64,000 nucleotides of DNA. It comes from JASHPR01 sp963833885 (GTDB taxonomy: Bacteria > Actinomycetota > Actinomycetes > Streptosporangiales > Streptosporangiaceae). The notes under the pieces are model-generated. The model was not told where the DNA came from. It was given only the letters and a program-made list of their open reading frames with translations, and did not search any database. Positions 50,766 through 60,606 of this stretch are shown one piece after another (position 1 is the first letter of the stretch; the number at the start of each line of letters is the position of its first letter). The position numbers were made by a program, and so were the translations under genes. The DNA lies in assembly GCA_963833885.1 (NCBI GenBank), contig CAWHZU010000033.1, forward strand, positions 124,001 to 188,000, written 5' to 3'.

Positions 50766-52406
50766 CTAGGGCTGCCGGGCAATCCACGCCGTGGGCAAGG
50801 TAGCGGCGACCCGCCACCCTGGCCGCAGATGACGGTTCGGGGGCCCGAGCCAGAACGTGACCCCTGATTGCATTTCGCCGCGCGTGCAGATCGACTGCGC
50901 CCGGAACAGGATGGTCCAATTCTGTCCGACCACGCAGGACCGCACGCCGGTCCGGTCCGCGTAGGCGACCAGGCCGACCGTGTCGATCCAGTCGTGGTTG
51001 AGGATGTGCAGCACGATCGGCCGGCCATCGGCCGACGCCGCGAGCTGCTTCACAGCGTGCGGGATCTGCGGCACCCCGTAGAACTTGGCGGGGGGGTCGT
51101 CGTTATTGTCCTTGTGCTGCGGCACCACCGTGGCGACGACCGCGGCCCCGGCGACCGCGGCGGCCAGGCCCAGCACCGCCGCCCGCCTGAGGTTCACCCG
51201 CACGACGGCCGCCACTACCGCGACGATGACGACGACCAGCGGCGCCGCCCAGTAGAAGTAGCCCAGGTAGGCCTGTGAGATGTCGTTGTCGTCGACGCCC
51301 TTGACCGCGTAGTAGACAAACAGCAGGGTCATCAGGCCAACTGCAGCCAGCGACGCGAGCAGGAAACGGCGCAGCCCGGGCAGCGGGCAGTACCACGCGA
51401 GCACCAGCGCGATCGCGCAGACCGCCAGGCCGACGATCAGGCCGCCGACGTCCGCGGTGGTGGACGGGATGCCTGGCCGCCAGTAGCGCAGCGTGTAGCC
51501 GATGGAGAACACCACCGAGTGGTGTGTCAGGTGTCCCGAGGCGGCGCGCGCGTAGGTGAGGTAGCGGCCGAACTGCCCGGGCCAGTGCAGCACGGTGTTC
51601 AGCGCGATCGGGAACGCGAGCACCGCGGACACCGCCAGCGCCCCGATCCAGTGGCGGGCGGGCACGTGGTGCGCAGTGTCCCCGGAGGCCTGGCGGCGGC
51701 GCATGACGACCAGGCACGCCAGCGACGCCACGACAACGACCGGCGAGAACAGCAGGAACTCCGCCTGCCCGTTGATGCACAGCCAGGCGGAGAGCGCGAG
51801 CAGCCACAGGTCCACCGTCTGCCCGCTGGCGACGGACGCGGCCGACACCAGGAGCAGCAGGGTCGGCGCGAAGTAGACGTACGGCATCCACGCGGAGTTG
51901 ACCGTCAGCGGGTGCAGCGCGACGAACAGCAGCACGACCGCCAGGGCGGCCAGCGCCACCCGCCCGGAGCCTGCCTGCCGGGCCACCACCGCCAGCGAGG
52001 CCCCGATCAGCGCGGCGTTCAGCAGCAGGATCGCGAGCAGCTGGCCGTTCCACGGCGTCGGCACCAGGTGCAGCAGATCATGGAAGAACGACTCGCCACC
52101 GGCCATCACGTAGAGGAAGGCTGGCCCCGGGTGGTAGAAGCCTTCCTTTGAGTAGTTGCCCGTCAGCAGGTCGAAGTGCTTGGCCTGGAGAACCGCGATC
52201 GTGTTCGCGGCGAAGTCCATGTCTTCGTAGATCTTGGTGGTGAACAGGTACGCGTTGCGCACCACCAGCAGCACGGCGAGCGTAAGGAACGATCCCAGCC
52301 AGGTCACCGTGGCCAGGGACCACCGGCGGCGCAAGCGGGAAACCGGCGGTTCGGCGGCGGGCGGCGGCTCGGGCGTGGCCAGCCTGCGGGACGGCGAGAC
52401 CTCCAC
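50766..52406 (-). CDS. GT-C-like multi-pass membrane protein, glycan locus
   Basis: About 546 aa from GTG 52406, chosen for AAGGAG seven bases upstream; the in-frame stretch further upstream reads as non-coding. After a Pro-rich cytoplasmic start come about 11 membrane segments. The first external loop has YEDMDFAANTIAVLQAKHFDLLTGNYSKEGFYHPGP, with the acidic residues where GT-C enzymes bind polyprenyl-phosphate sugars, and a soluble C-terminal domain of 100 residues (HILNHDWIDTVGLVAYADRTG). It is a likely sugar transferase or mannosyltransferase-like protein of the polysaccharide locus. Confidence 0.75.
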   Translation of the reverse strand: MEVSPSRRLATPEPPPAAEPPVSRLRRRWSLATVTWLGSFLTLAVLLVVRNAYLFTTKIYEDMDFAANTIAVLQAKHFDLLTGNYSKEGFYHPGPAFLYVMAGGESFFHDLLHLVPTPWNGQLLAILLLNAALIGASLAVVARQAGSGRVALAALAVVLLFVALHPLTVNSAWMPYVYFAPTLLLLVSAASVASGQTVDLWLLALSAWLCINGQAEFLLFSPVVVVASLACLVVMRRRQASGDTAHHVPARHWIGALAVSAVLAFPIALNTVLHWPGQFGRYLTYARAASGHLTHHSVVFSIGYTLRYWRPGIPSTTADVGGLIVGLAVCAIALVLAWYCPLPGLRRFLLASLAAVGLMTLLFVYYAVKGVDDNDISQAYLGYFYWAAPLVVVIVAVVAAVVRVNLRRAAVLGLAAAVAGAAVVATVVPQHKDNNDDPPAKFYGVPQIPHAVKQLAASADGRPIVLHILNHDWIDTVGLVAYADRTGVRSCVVGQNWTILFRAQSICTRGEMQSGVTFWLGPPNRHLRPGWRVAATLPTAWIARQP

Positions 52407-52609
52407 GCTGGCGCTCCTTGGTGATATCCGCCTGCTCGGCCGACCAGCCCAGCACAGGCAGCAAGTCAGGCTCTTTGCACCCCGGCTTGGTGCCCGCTGT
52501 GTGTCGCGGTGCGGACGAGCGTGCAGCCGTAAGGTTGCAATCCCGCTACCGGCAGGGGATTTGCTCAGATAGTACCCAGCCAGCTTTTGGGACGCTGCGG
52601 GATGGTCCA

Positions 52610-54364
52610 CTATCTCGGGTGCCCCGGGACTGCCGGGAGCCCTAGCCGGGGCGGGGGGAGCTCGCTGAGCAGGTTCTTGTGCCATATCAGCACCGCGTAC
52701 ATGCCGAAGTGGAACGTCTGAGCGGGCGGCCCGAACGTGGCCAGCACGGCCCGCTTGCTGGTGAGCCCGGGATAGCCGGGCAGGCCGCGGGTGAGCACGA
52801 CGAAGCTCGCCGAGCTGTGCGCCGGGGTGTACCAGGCCCAGTCCGACTCGACGTTGCTCGGGATCAGCCTGCCGCGCGGCGTCACCACCACCTGGCGGAT
52901 CTGGACCCGGTTGCCGCTGGCCAGTGTCACGACGCCGGACTCCCAGTAGCCGGACAGGCCGGTGTGCAAATGCCGGGCCGCCAGCCAGGCTTCCAGGCGC
53001 TGGTTCTGCGCGGGCGCCGCCGGCTGGCTGACCTCGTAGACCAGCCCGGCCAGGTAGCCAACCGCCATGATGGCCAGCAGCGGCAGCAGCCTGGCCGCCG
53101 TCAGCCTGCCCGCCAGCAGCCGCCCGGCCAGCGCCGCGGAGAGCGGGAGGACCGCCGCGATCTCACGGGTCGACGTGGAGTTGACCGCCTGGGTACTGAT
53201 CACGTACGTGACCAGGTTGACCGCCACACCCGCGACCAGCAGCTGGGCGATCAGGTCGCGGCCGGCCAGGAAGCGCCAGGCGGCCACACAGATTCCGCAG
53301 ACGAGCAGGGCCACGCCCACCACGTGCAGGAGGATGAAAACGGCCGAAGCGTGCAGCTGGAGCCCGAGGAAGTCGGCGCCGCCCAGGATCAGCACGCCCT
53401 CGGCGGCGACGCGCAAGTGGCCGGGCAGGATCGCGCCGGCCGCGGCGATCTGCGCGATGGCGTGGGGGGAGTAGAACCCGCCGTCGGCGCGGATGAGGTG
53501 CAGCGCCAGCGTGGCCGCCGCCGCCCCGGCGAGCGCGCCGACACCGAGGGCCACGTAGTACCACTGCGACGCCAGCGGCCAGCGCGCCGTGGCCACGGCC
53601 CGGCACACGCGAACCCCGCACACCAGCGCGAGCGGCAGCACGCCGATGTAGAGCACCAGCGTGTCCGCGACCTCGGCCCAGCCGAGCACCACGGCCGCGA
53701 TGACCGGGATGTACCAGCGCGGGCGGGCGTGATCCAGGAGCAGCCAGACCGCCAGCACCGGCACCGACGTCCCGATGTGGTCGGGCGAGGAGATCAGGAC
53801 GTTGACCCCGGAGTTCAGCTGCGGTGCCAGCATGATCCCGGCCGTGATCAGCACCCGCGCCAGGCCCTCACGCCCCGTGGCGGTGCCCTTGGCCAGCAGC
53901 GCGGCCAGCAGCATCGCCAGCGTGTAGGTCACGGCCGCGGCCACGTGCACCACGTCCGCGTTCAGCCCGCGGACGAGCTCCACGAGCATGTACTCCGGCA
54001 GCTCGGTCGTATAGAACGAAACGTCCGATAGGTGCCAGCCCTGCAGCAGCAGGTTGCCGTGCAGCATCGCCCAGGCCTGCAGGGCGTTGCCCGCGCCATC
54101 CGAGTTGACCGCCCGGGTCCGCGCGATCTGCAGGTTCACCGCGAAGACGGCCAGCACGCCGAGCACCCATATCGCGGGCTCCGCCCAGGCGCGCGGCCCG
54201 CGTGCGCGCTGGCCAGGCCGGGCCGCCGGAGCCGGAGCGCTCTCGTCGGCGGCCTGCGACGCGGCCGCCCCGGCCTGCGGCGCGGCCGCCCCGCCCGTGG
54301 CCGTCGCTTCGCCCGCCACCGGCGTCGCTAGATGGTCCCGGCCTCGATGGCCTGCCTGATCCAC
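52610..54364 (-). CDS. Second GT-C-like multi-pass membrane protein, glycan locus
   Basis: A 584-aa protein; GTG 54364 has GAGG seven bases before it and overlaps the epimerase end by 37 bases, while GTG 54319 is an alternative. After an Ala/Pro-rich N-terminus come about 12 membrane segments. An early loop has SDGAGNALQAWAMLHGNLLLQGWHLSDVSFYTTELPEY split over two parts, with the Asp and Glu expected of GT-C catalytic loops; the C-terminal 120 residues are soluble. Same layout as the gene at 50766, so the two may add different sugars. A 203-bp gap without a visible gene follows. Confidence 0.75.
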   Translation of the reverse strand: MDQAGHRGRDHLATPVAGEATATGGAAAPQAGAAASQAADESAPAPAARPGQRARGPRAWAEPAIWVLGVLAVFAVNLQIARTRAVNSDGAGNALQAWAMLHGNLLLQGWHLSDVSFYTTELPEYMLVELVRGLNADVVHVAAAVTYTLAMLLAALLAKGTATGREGLARVLITAGIMLAPQLNSGVNVLISSPDHIGTSVPVLAVWLLLDHARPRWYIPVIAAVVLGWAEVADTLVLYIGVLPLALVCGVRVCRAVATARWPLASQWYYVALGVGALAGAAAATLALHLIRADGGFYSPHAIAQIAAAGAILPGHLRVAAEGVLILGGADFLGLQLHASAVFILLHVVGVALLVCGICVAAWRFLAGRDLIAQLLVAGVAVNLVTYVISTQAVNSTSTREIAAVLPLSAALAGRLLAGRLTAARLLPLLAIMAVGYLAGLVYEVSQPAAPAQNQRLEAWLAARHLHTGLSGYWESGVVTLASGNRVQIRQVVVTPRGRLIPSNVESDWAWYTPAHSSASFVVLTRGLPGYPGLTSKRAVLATFGPPAQTFHFGMYAVLIWHKNLLSELPPPRLGLPAVPGHPR

Positions 54365-55359
54365 GGGATTACCTCGCCCAGCATGGCCGACAGTGAGGTC
54401 GTCGCCTCGAAGCCGAGAACCAGCTTGGCCTTTTCGGTGGAGGGGACGCGCCGCTGCACGTCGTACGTGAACGGGTCGTCATGCTCGACCCGCAGGGGGA
54501 CGCCGGGCTCCTTGATCTTGGTCCAGATCAGCTGAGCGAGCTCGAGCACGGTCGTCGACTCGGCAGTGGAGAGGTTGAAGTCCTCGTTCACCGCCTTGGG
54601 GTGGTCGATCGTGTCAATGATCCCGCGGGCCAGGTCGCCGCCATAGGTGTAGTGGCGGACCTGGTTGCCGTCTCCCAGGATGTGCAGCGGGTCCTGCCCC
54701 CTGAGCACCTTCTGCACCAGGTCCGGCACCACGTGGCTCATGGCGAGCCGCACGTTGCCGGACAGGATCTCCTCGTCCCCGAGCGCCCGGCTCTCCCCGA
54801 TCCCGACGCAGTTGAACGGGCGGACGATCGTGTACGGGAGCTGGTACTGGTCGCGCGCGGCGCGGGCGAAGTACTCGACCGCGAGCTTCTGGAAGCCGTA
54901 GGACGACAGCGGCGGCGGCACCTCGCGCTCCTGGCCCTCATAGGACGGCCAGGAGTCGGCAGACTCGAACACCATCGACGACGAGACGTACGTGACCTTC
55001 TTCAGCCTGCCCGCCTTGTGCGCGGCGATCGCCGCGTCGCAGGAGGCGGCAATGATCCGCTCGTTCGTCGCCAGCAGGTCGTAGGCGTAGGTGTGGAAGT
55101 AGGAGATCCCGCCGATCATCGCGGCGCCGGCGATGAAGTGGTCACAGTCGGACAGCAGCCGGGTCATCAGGTCGACGTCGCGCGCATCGCCCTCGACGAG
55201 CTCGTAGTTCGGGTTGTCGTCGTAGGACTTGGTGACCTTGCCGTACTTGGAGAAGTTGTCGATGCCCACCACGGCGTAGCCGCGCGCCAGGAGTTCCTCG
55301 ACCAGGTAGCCGCCGATGAATCCAGCGGACCCGCTGACCAGTACCTTCTGCATCGTCAC
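54328..55359 (-). CDS. NAD-dependent epimerase/dehydratase (extended SDR)
   Basis: A 343-aa extended SDR with VLVSGSAGFIGGYLVEELLARGY (GxxGxxG at residues 9-15), a central Ser pair in VTYVSSSMVFESAD, the active-site pair YGFQK (Tyr about 155, Lys about 159) and VRPFNCVGIGE, then the C-terminal sugar-binding domain (GDGNQVRHYTYGGDLARGI). It is similar to NDP-glucose 4-epimerase or 4,6-dehydratase relatives. It overlaps the GT2 gene upstream by ATGA and the GT-C-like gene downstream, so it is translated as part of one operon. Confidence 0.9.
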   Translation of the reverse strand: MTMQKVLVSGSAGFIGGYLVEELLARGYAVVGIDNFSKYGKVTKSYDDNPNYELVEGDARDVDLMTRLLSDCDHFIAGAAMIGGISYFHTYAYDLLATNERIIAASCDAAIAAHKAGRLKKVTYVSSSMVFESADSWPSYEGQEREVPPPLSSYGFQKLAVEYFARAARDQYQLPYTIVRPFNCVGIGESRALGDEEILSGNVRLAMSHVVPDLVQKVLRGQDPLHILGDGNQVRHYTYGGDLARGIIDTIDHPKAVNEDFNLSTAESTTVLELAQLIWTKIKEPGVPLRVEHDDPFTYDVQRRVPSTEKAKLVLGFEATTSLSAMLGEVIPWIRQAIEAGTI

Positions 55360-56192
55360 CTTGTCTCTTTCTGATTATCTGGGGTCCCCGTGAGGTTCTG
55401 GAGCTCATCGAGGCTCAGCTTGCGGCCGAACGCGAACCGGTACCACCGCAGGTACTTGGGCATCCAGGCCGCTACCCGGAAGTTGGACAGCCCCTCGTGC
55501 CGGTCCAGCCAGATCGTGGGGATCTCGGCGATCGGCAGCCGGAGCCGCTTGGCCTTGGCGGTCAGCTCGATGCCGATCTCGAACCCGTCCCTGCTGTCGA
55601 TGCCGACCGCGCGGACGAACGCCGTCGAGTAGGCCTTGAACGAGTTGGTCGCGTCCCTGGTGCCCACGCGCGCCAGCAGCCGCAGACTGCGCCCGGCCCC
55701 GGCCGACATCATGCCCTTCAGCAGCGGCCCGCCGACCTGCTGGCCGCCGGCCATGTACCGGGAGGCCGCGGCGACGGCGACGCCCCGCTCCACGAGGCGG
55801 ACCAGGTCGTCGATCTGCCGCACGTCGTCGCAGCCGTCGGCCATCGTGACCACGGCAACCGGCGTGGTGGCGTGATCGATGCCGTAGCGGATCGCGTTGG
55901 CCGGGCCCCTGCCGTAGGTGTTGATCAGGCAGTGCAGCCGGGGCTCGCGCTCGGCCAGGCGCTGCACCACCGGGCGGGTGGTGTCGGCCTCGTCATCGAC
56001 CACGACCAGGACCTCGCACGGCAGCATGACCGCCTCGAACAGCCGCTCGAGCACCGGGACGATGTGCTCACCCTCGTTGTACGCCGGAATGACGATCGAG
56101 AGCCGCAGGGCGTTGGGGTCGCTGTCCGCTCCGCGCCGGACCAGGTCCGCGGCGGAGATCTGACTGCTCGATGCGCGGTTCTTGGCCATCAC
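55356..56192 (-). CDS. GT2-family glycosyltransferase (DPM1-like)
   Basis: A 278-aa GT-A enzyme: LSIVIPAYNEGEHIVPVLERL, LVVVDDEADTT, the DxD-like MADGCDD and TNSFKAYSTAFVRAV with DGFEIGIELTAKAK. The lack of membrane helices and the DPM-like spacing suggest synthesis of a polyprenyl-phosphate sugar, the donor GT-C proteins need. Overlaps both neighbours by 4 bases (ATGA), which ties it to the dehydrogenase and the epimerase. Confidence 0.9.
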   Translation of the reverse strand: MMAKNRASSSQISAADLVRRGADSDPNALRLSIVIPAYNEGEHIVPVLERLFEAVMLPCEVLVVVDDEADTTRPVVQRLAEREPRLHCLINTYGRGPANAIRYGIDHATTPVAVVTMADGCDDVRQIDDLVRLVERGVAVAAASRYMAGGQQVGGPLLKGMMSAGAGRSLRLLARVGTRDATNSFKAYSTAFVRAVGIDSRDGFEIGIELTAKAKRLRLPIAEIPTIWLDRHEGLSNFRVAAWMPKYLRWYRFAFGRKLSLDELQNLTGTPDNQKETR

Positions 56193-57400
56193 ACGATCAC
56201 ACCGTCGCCGCGGAGGTTCCAGATGTCCACGATGGGCTTGTCGGTGGCCAGCGCCGCGTACTCAGCGTGCGGGGCGGCGATGATCAGCAGGTCCGACTTG
56301 GCCACCACGTCGCCGAGCGGCATCAGCGACGTGTCCGTTGTGACATGAGGATCGGTGCAGTACACCGCGTCGGTGGCGAAGGTGAGGATGCGCTTCAGCT
56401 TGTAGGCCAGGCTGGAGCGGACGTCGTCCGATCCGCCCTTGAACGCCATGCCCAGGATGCCGACGGCCATCGTGCCCAGGTCGTAGCGCCGCTGCAGCCG
56501 GTCGACCACGTACAGCGGCAGACCCTCGTTGATCGCCATCGCGGTCTGGCCGAGCGCGAAGTTGTTGTTGTTGAACGCCGCGAGCTGCATCGTGTCCTTC
56601 AGCAGGCACGGGCCGGCGGCGAACCCGGCGGCGGGCAGGTCGGCGGCCCTGGGGTAGTCGAGCATCAACCCCTGGCGGATCCGCTCGAAGTCCAGCCCGC
56701 GGTCGTTGGCGATCATGTAGAGCTGGTTCGCGGTGGCGAACTTGATGTACCGCCACACGTTCGTGAACAGCTTTGCCAGCTCCGCCTCCTCCGGCGTCAT
56801 CCGGACCTGGCCGTCGGTCAGCAGGCCGAACAGCGCCCCGGCGCGCTCGAACGCCGATTCCTTCCGGGCGGAGATGATCTGCGGCAGCTCGAACAGCTCG
56901 GTCATCGCCTTGCCCTCGGCGATCCGTTCCGGGCAGAACGACACGTCGATGGAGTAACCGAGGCGGGCGATCATCTTCTCCACCAAGGCGGTCACACCGG
57001 GATAGACCGTGCTGCGCAAGATCAGCAGTTGCCCGTCGCGCAGGTGTGCCGAGCACCCGGACAGTGCCCGGGGGATCGCCTGCTGGTCCGGGTTAAGATG
57101 CTCGTCGACCGGGGTGCCGATCACCACCACGACGTTCTCGGCCGTGCCGACGATCGACGGGTCCGCCGAGGCGACCAGGCGCCCCTCGGCGACCGCGCGC
57201 TCGAGCACCGGCGCCGCGCCCGGCTCGTCGAACGGCATGCAGCCGTCGCCCACCTGCGCGACCGCGTCCGGATTAACATCATAAACGGCGACGTTCGCGC
57301 CCCGGTCGGCGAAGGCAATCGCCAGCGGGAGCCCGACGTGGCCGCATCCGCCGATGACCACAACATCGCGCTCAAATGAGGCATTGCGCTGCAGCGCCAC
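56189..57400 (-). CDS. Nucleotide-sugar 6-dehydrogenase (UDP-Glc or UDP-ManNAc type)
   Basis: A 403-aa protein with the NAD site VVVIGGCGHVGLPLAIAFADRG, RSTVYPG, FCPERIAEGKAM, catalytic Lys210 in AELAKLFTNVWRYIKFA and nucleophile Cys265 in AAGPCLLKDT. It oxidises the C6 hydroxyl of a UDP-sugar to the acid in two steps. The CPERIAEGKA segment leans to the UDP-N-acetylmannosamine branch, yet a UDP-xylose-synthase-type gene in the same locus argues for UDP-glucose. First gene of the operon UGD-GT2-epimerase-GT-C. Confidence 0.9.
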   Translation of the reverse strand: MALQRNASFERDVVVIGGCGHVGLPLAIAFADRGANVAVYDVNPDAVAQVGDGCMPFDEPGAAPVLERAVAEGRLVASADPSIVGTAENVVVVIGTPVDEHLNPDQQAIPRALSGCSAHLRDGQLLILRSTVYPGVTALVEKMIARLGYSIDVSFCPERIAEGKAMTELFELPQIISARKESAFERAGALFGLLTDGQVRMTPEEAELAKLFTNVWRYIKFATANQLYMIANDRGLDFERIRQGLMLDYPRAADLPAAGFAAGPCLLKDTMQLAAFNNNNFALGQTAMAINEGLPLYVVDRLQRRYDLGTMAVGILGMAFKGGSDDVRSSLAYKLKRILTFATDAVYCTDPHVTTDTSLMPLGDVVAKSDLLIIAAPHAEYAALATDKPIVDIWNLRGDGVIV

Positions 57401-57493
57401 TAGGACTCCTGATCCGTTTGCCCGGTCAGAACTTTTGCTTGGCTACCATAGCCGCCGAATTCACCGCGCGTGGCCGCAGGATCGACAGCGCCC

Positions 57494-58615
57494 TTACCCG
57501 CGGGAGCCCGGCGACGCCGACGGGCTATCCGCACCGCTGCCGCTGCCGGTTTGGAGTCCTTCCGGCTCGTTAGGGCGGTTCTCGGAGATCCAGGTGTCAA
57601 TCCGCTGCCACCACTCGTAGAGCCACTGCACCTGCGCCTCGTGATCCGCGGAGCGGGGCACCTCGTCGACCGGCACCCGCCACCACTTCGCGCGCACGAT
57701 CGCGCCGATGGGGAGGCTCCGCCAGACGTCGCCGACGCTGACCAGCCGGTCCAGGCCCGCATGGGCCACGAAGATCACGTCGGCCTCCGGGCAGGCCTCG
57801 ATCGCGGCGAGCGCGCCGCCCGGCCGCGGCGGGAGCAGGTTGGGCATCTGCCGCGCCCTCGCCGCCAGCTCCCTCCGGCCGGCCCGCTCCAGCCGCCGGA
57901 TGCCGCGCTGCCAGCGGCCGGGCGTCCAGTTCCCGCCCTCCGGGAAGATCACCAGCGCGCCCGCCTGGTCGAGCCCGCTGGCCAGCCGCTCGATTTGCTC
58001 GGTGAACAGCTTCTCGCCCACCTGGCGAGGCTGGATGAACACGTTGGGCAGCCGGTTGGTGACCACGTCCACCCCGGGATCGAGCTGCATCGTGGCCTTC
58101 ATGACGATCCGTGGCCGCCGCCCGTACACGCTGAGCAGCTGGTGCACGAGCAGGAACGAGTCGCCGGGCCCGGCGTGGCGGCTGAGCACGATGACCGGGC
58201 GGGCCAGCCGGGCCGCCCGCTCCCAGGCGTCCGGGTCCGGCTCGTCCACCTCGACGCGCAGGCCGAACGAGCGCTCCGCCCCGGCGAAAATCTGGTCGAG
58301 AAACCAGCGCATGACCGCGTAGTGCCGGGTCTGGTATGGCTCGGTGCTCAGACGGCCGCCGAACCCGCTCGCGATCCACAGACCGAGGCACATGAACAGG
58401 GCTGACGCCTCGGCCGCGAGCCAGATGATCGCGAAGGCCAGCACGCGCAGCCCGCGCAGTGACGGGGGGTGGGCGGTGCGGCGCCTGGCCCGCCCCGCCA
58501 GGCTGACGACCAGGGTCAGCAGGGCGAGCAGGGGGGACAGCACGATGACGGCAACCGCGACGACGATCGCCAGCGGTGCCAGCACGATCCGGCGGACGAG
58601 CCTGGGTGGGAGCAT
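57494..58615 (-). CDS. PlsC-type lysophospholipid acyltransferase
   Basis: A 373-aa protein with an N-terminal membrane helix pair (residues 8-40 and 57-82) and the glycerol-phosphate acyltransferase motifs: SRHAGPGDSF (H147/D152, the HxxxxD catalytic pair), VFIQPRQ and FPEGGNWTPG (224-233). The length exceeds simple PlsC proteins (240 aa) because of N- and C-terminal extensions. It likely acylates a lyso-lipid or a glycolipid made by the surrounding locus. It starts 29 bases after the patatin gene and ends 93 bases before the dehydrogenase. Confidence 0.9.
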   Translation of the reverse strand: MLPPRLVRRIVLAPLAIVVAVAVIVLSPLLALLTLVVSLAGRARRRTAHPPSLRGLRVLAFAIIWLAAEASALFMCLGLWIASGFGGRLSTEPYQTRHYAVMRWFLDQIFAGAERSFGLRVEVDEPDPDAWERAARLARPVIVLSRHAGPGDSFLLVHQLLSVYGRRPRIVMKATMQLDPGVDVVTNRLPNVFIQPRQVGEKLFTEQIERLASGLDQAGALVIFPEGGNWTPGRWQRGIRRLERAGRRELAARARQMPNLLPPRPGGALAAIEACPEADVIFVAHAGLDRLVSVGDVWRSLPIGAIVRAKWWRVPVDEVPRSADHEAQVQWLYEWWQRIDTWISENRPNEPEGLQTGSGSGADSPSASPGSRG

Positions 58616-58644
58616 GGCGTGCGCCTCCCGTCCTCGCCGGCCGG

Positions 58645-59472
58645 TCAGTTTCCGGCCAACCCGGCGAGATAGCTCGCCGAGGCCGCATAGGCACGCTCGA
58701 TGCTCTCGCTGACCCTAGTCTTATCCCGATACCGCAGCTGGGCCAGGTCTGGCGCGGCCCGGTCTCCGCCCGCGGGCAGGACGTGCACCTGGACGTTCTC
58801 GGGCAGCGCCGACATTTCCTCGTGAAACCGGTACCGCCTGGCGATCTCGAACGCGACCAGACCCACCTGCCACGGCCGCCGCGGCACCGCAAGCGGGCGC
58901 TCGATCCGGCCGACGTGCAGGACGTAGACGGACCTGGCGCCGAGGGCGACGGCCCGCCCAACCGGGATGGAATGGACCAGGCCGCCGTCGAAGTAGTGCT
59001 CGCCGTCGACCTCGACCGGCGGCAGCAGGCCGGGCACGGCGCACGACGCCAGCACGGCCGGCACGATCGGGCCGCTGCTGAACCAGCGCGGGCTCGCCCG
59101 CTCGATGCTGGCCGCGACGCAGTGGAACGGCAGCTCGAGGTCGGCGAAGCCGGGCCCGGGGAGCGCGTCCTCGAGTACGCGGCGCAGCGGCTCGATCGAG
59201 TGCAAGTGCGTGCCCGACCTGGCCAGCGTGACCGCGCGGCCCCACAGATTCTCGCTGAAGGCCCGGCCAAGGGCGTCGCCGCCCCACAGATCACCGAGCC
59301 GCTCCGCCGCAGTGGCCGGGTCGGCCGCCACGAGCGCTCCGTTGATCGCCCCCACCGAGGTGCCGACCACGACGTCGGGCCGGATTCCGGCTTCGGACAG
59401 CGCCCGGAGCATGCCGATTTCGTGGGCGCCGAGGATGCCGCCCCCGCCGAGCACGAACGCCGTCGTCTCCAC
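58645..59472 (-). CDS. Patatin-like phospholipase
   Basis: A 275-aa patatin: glycine loop VLGGGGILGAHEIG (residues 8-20), nucleophile Ser39 in VVGTSVGAING and catalytic Asp162 in YFDGGLVHSIPV, giving the Ser-Asp dyad. It hydrolyses acyl chains of membrane lipids. Between a UDP-xylose-synthase gene (19 bases upstream) and an acyltransferase (29 bases downstream), it suggests a deacylation/reacylation pair in glycolipid remodelling. No signal peptide is visible, so the cytoplasmic side is expected. Confidence 0.92.
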   Translation of the reverse strand: METTAFVLGGGGILGAHEIGMLRALSEAGIRPDVVVGTSVGAINGALVAADPATAAERLGDLWGGDALGRAFSENLWGRAVTLARSGTHLHSIEPLRRVLEDALPGPGFADLELPFHCVAASIERASPRWFSSGPIVPAVLASCAVPGLLPPVEVDGEHYFDGGLVHSIPVGRAVALGARSVYVLHVGRIERPLAVPRRPWQVGLVAFEIARRYRFHEEMSALPENVQVHVLPAGGDRAAPDLAQLRYRDKTRVSESIERAYAASASYLAGLAGN

Positions 59473-59491
59473 CCATCAGCCTCCGGGGTCG

Positions 59492-60478
59492 TCATCTACC
59501 CAGGGCACGCCGGAAGTATTCGACGGTTCTGTCGAGGCCCTCGTCAAGGGGTACGAGGGGCTGCCAGTCGAGCAGGTCGCGGGCGCGGCTGATGTCCGGC
59601 TTGCGGCGGACCGGGTCGTCGGACGGCAGCGGGCGGTTCTCGATGGGCGCGTCGCTGCCGGTAAGGGTCAGCACCTTCTTGGCCAGGTCGAGCATGGTGA
59701 ACTCGCCGGGGTTGCCGAGGTTGACTGGGCCGGTGACGTCTGGCGCGGAGTTCATCAGCCTGATCAGCCCGTCAACCATGTCGTCGACGTAGCAGAACGA
59801 GCGCGTCTGCGAGCCGTCGCCGAACACGGTCAGCGGCTCGCCGCGCAGCGCCTGAACGATGAAGCTCGACACCACCCGGCCGTCGTTCGGCAGCATGTTC
59901 GGGCCGTAGGTGTTGAAGATCCGCGCCACCTTGATGGGCAGCCGGTGCTGCCGCAGGTAGTCGAAGAACAGCGTCTCCGCGCACCGCTTGCCCTCGTCGT
60001 AGCAGGACCGGACGCCGATCGGGTTCACATTGCCCCAGTACGACTCGACCTGCGGGTGGACGGTGGGATCGCCATACACCTCGGACGTGGACGCGAGCAG
60101 GATCGGCGCCCGCAGCCGCTTCGCCAGCCCGAGCATGTTGATCGAGCCGTGCACGCAGGTCTTGGTGGTCTGAACCGGGTCCCGCTGGTAGAACACGGGC
60201 GAGGCTGGGCAGGCCAGGTGGTAGATCTGGTCGACCTCGACATAGAGCGGGAATGTCACGTCGTGGCGCATCAGCTCGAACCGCGGCTGGTCGAGCAAGT
60301 CGAGGACGTTGTGCCGGGAGCTCGAGTAGAAGTTGTCCACGACGAGAACGTCGTGCCCGAGGGCGAGCAGGCGCCGGCACAGGTGCGATCCGATGAACCC
60401 CGAGCCGCCGGTCACCAGGATGCGCTGAGCCGGGCCGGTCGGCAACCCGGGAGGATCCTGCGCCATATCCGAACTCAC
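59492..60478 (-). CDS. UDP-glucuronate decarboxylase (UDP-xylose synthase type)
   Basis: A 328-aa extended SDR from GTG 60478, with AAGGAG nine bases before it. RILVTGGSGFIGSHLCRRLL (about 19-38), ASTSEVYGDP (130-138) and the active-site SCYDEGKR (Y160/K164), where the SCYDEGKR form in place of SYYxxxK is characteristic of UDP-xylose synthases. HYVE-type residues and RIFNTYGPNM follow. It converts UDP-GlcA to UDP-xylose, so with the dehydrogenase at 56189 it gives a two-step route from UDP-glucose. First gene of a minus-strand unit. Confidence 0.88.
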   Translation of the reverse strand: MSSDMAQDPPGLPTGPAQRILVTGGSGFIGSHLCRRLLALGHDVLVVDNFYSSSRHNVLDLLDQPRFELMRHDVTFPLYVEVDQIYHLACPASPVFYQRDPVQTTKTCVHGSINMLGLAKRLRAPILLASTSEVYGDPTVHPQVESYWGNVNPIGVRSCYDEGKRCAETLFFDYLRQHRLPIKVARIFNTYGPNMLPNDGRVVSSFIVQALRGEPLTVFGDGSQTRSFCYVDDMVDGLIRLMNSAPDVTGPVNLGNPGEFTMLDLAKKVLTLTGSDAPIENRPLPSDDPVRRKPDISRARDLLDWQPLVPLDEGLDRTVEYFRRALGR

Positions 60479-60606
60479 AGAAAACCACTCCTTTAATCAC
60501 CCTTTAACAAGCTTTGACCAAAGCATGACCGCTCTATGGCGTTCAATTTGGCAGGCGGGTCAACTTTATCCGCCATTACCCAGGTGGGCTCCCGTAAGCT
60601 GCCACC

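Noticed and set aside
57597..59495. 632-codon minus-strand frame across the acyltransferase and patatin genes
   Set aside because: It reads Arg/Ala/Ser-rich nonsense in a different frame from two genes with intact catalytic motifs.
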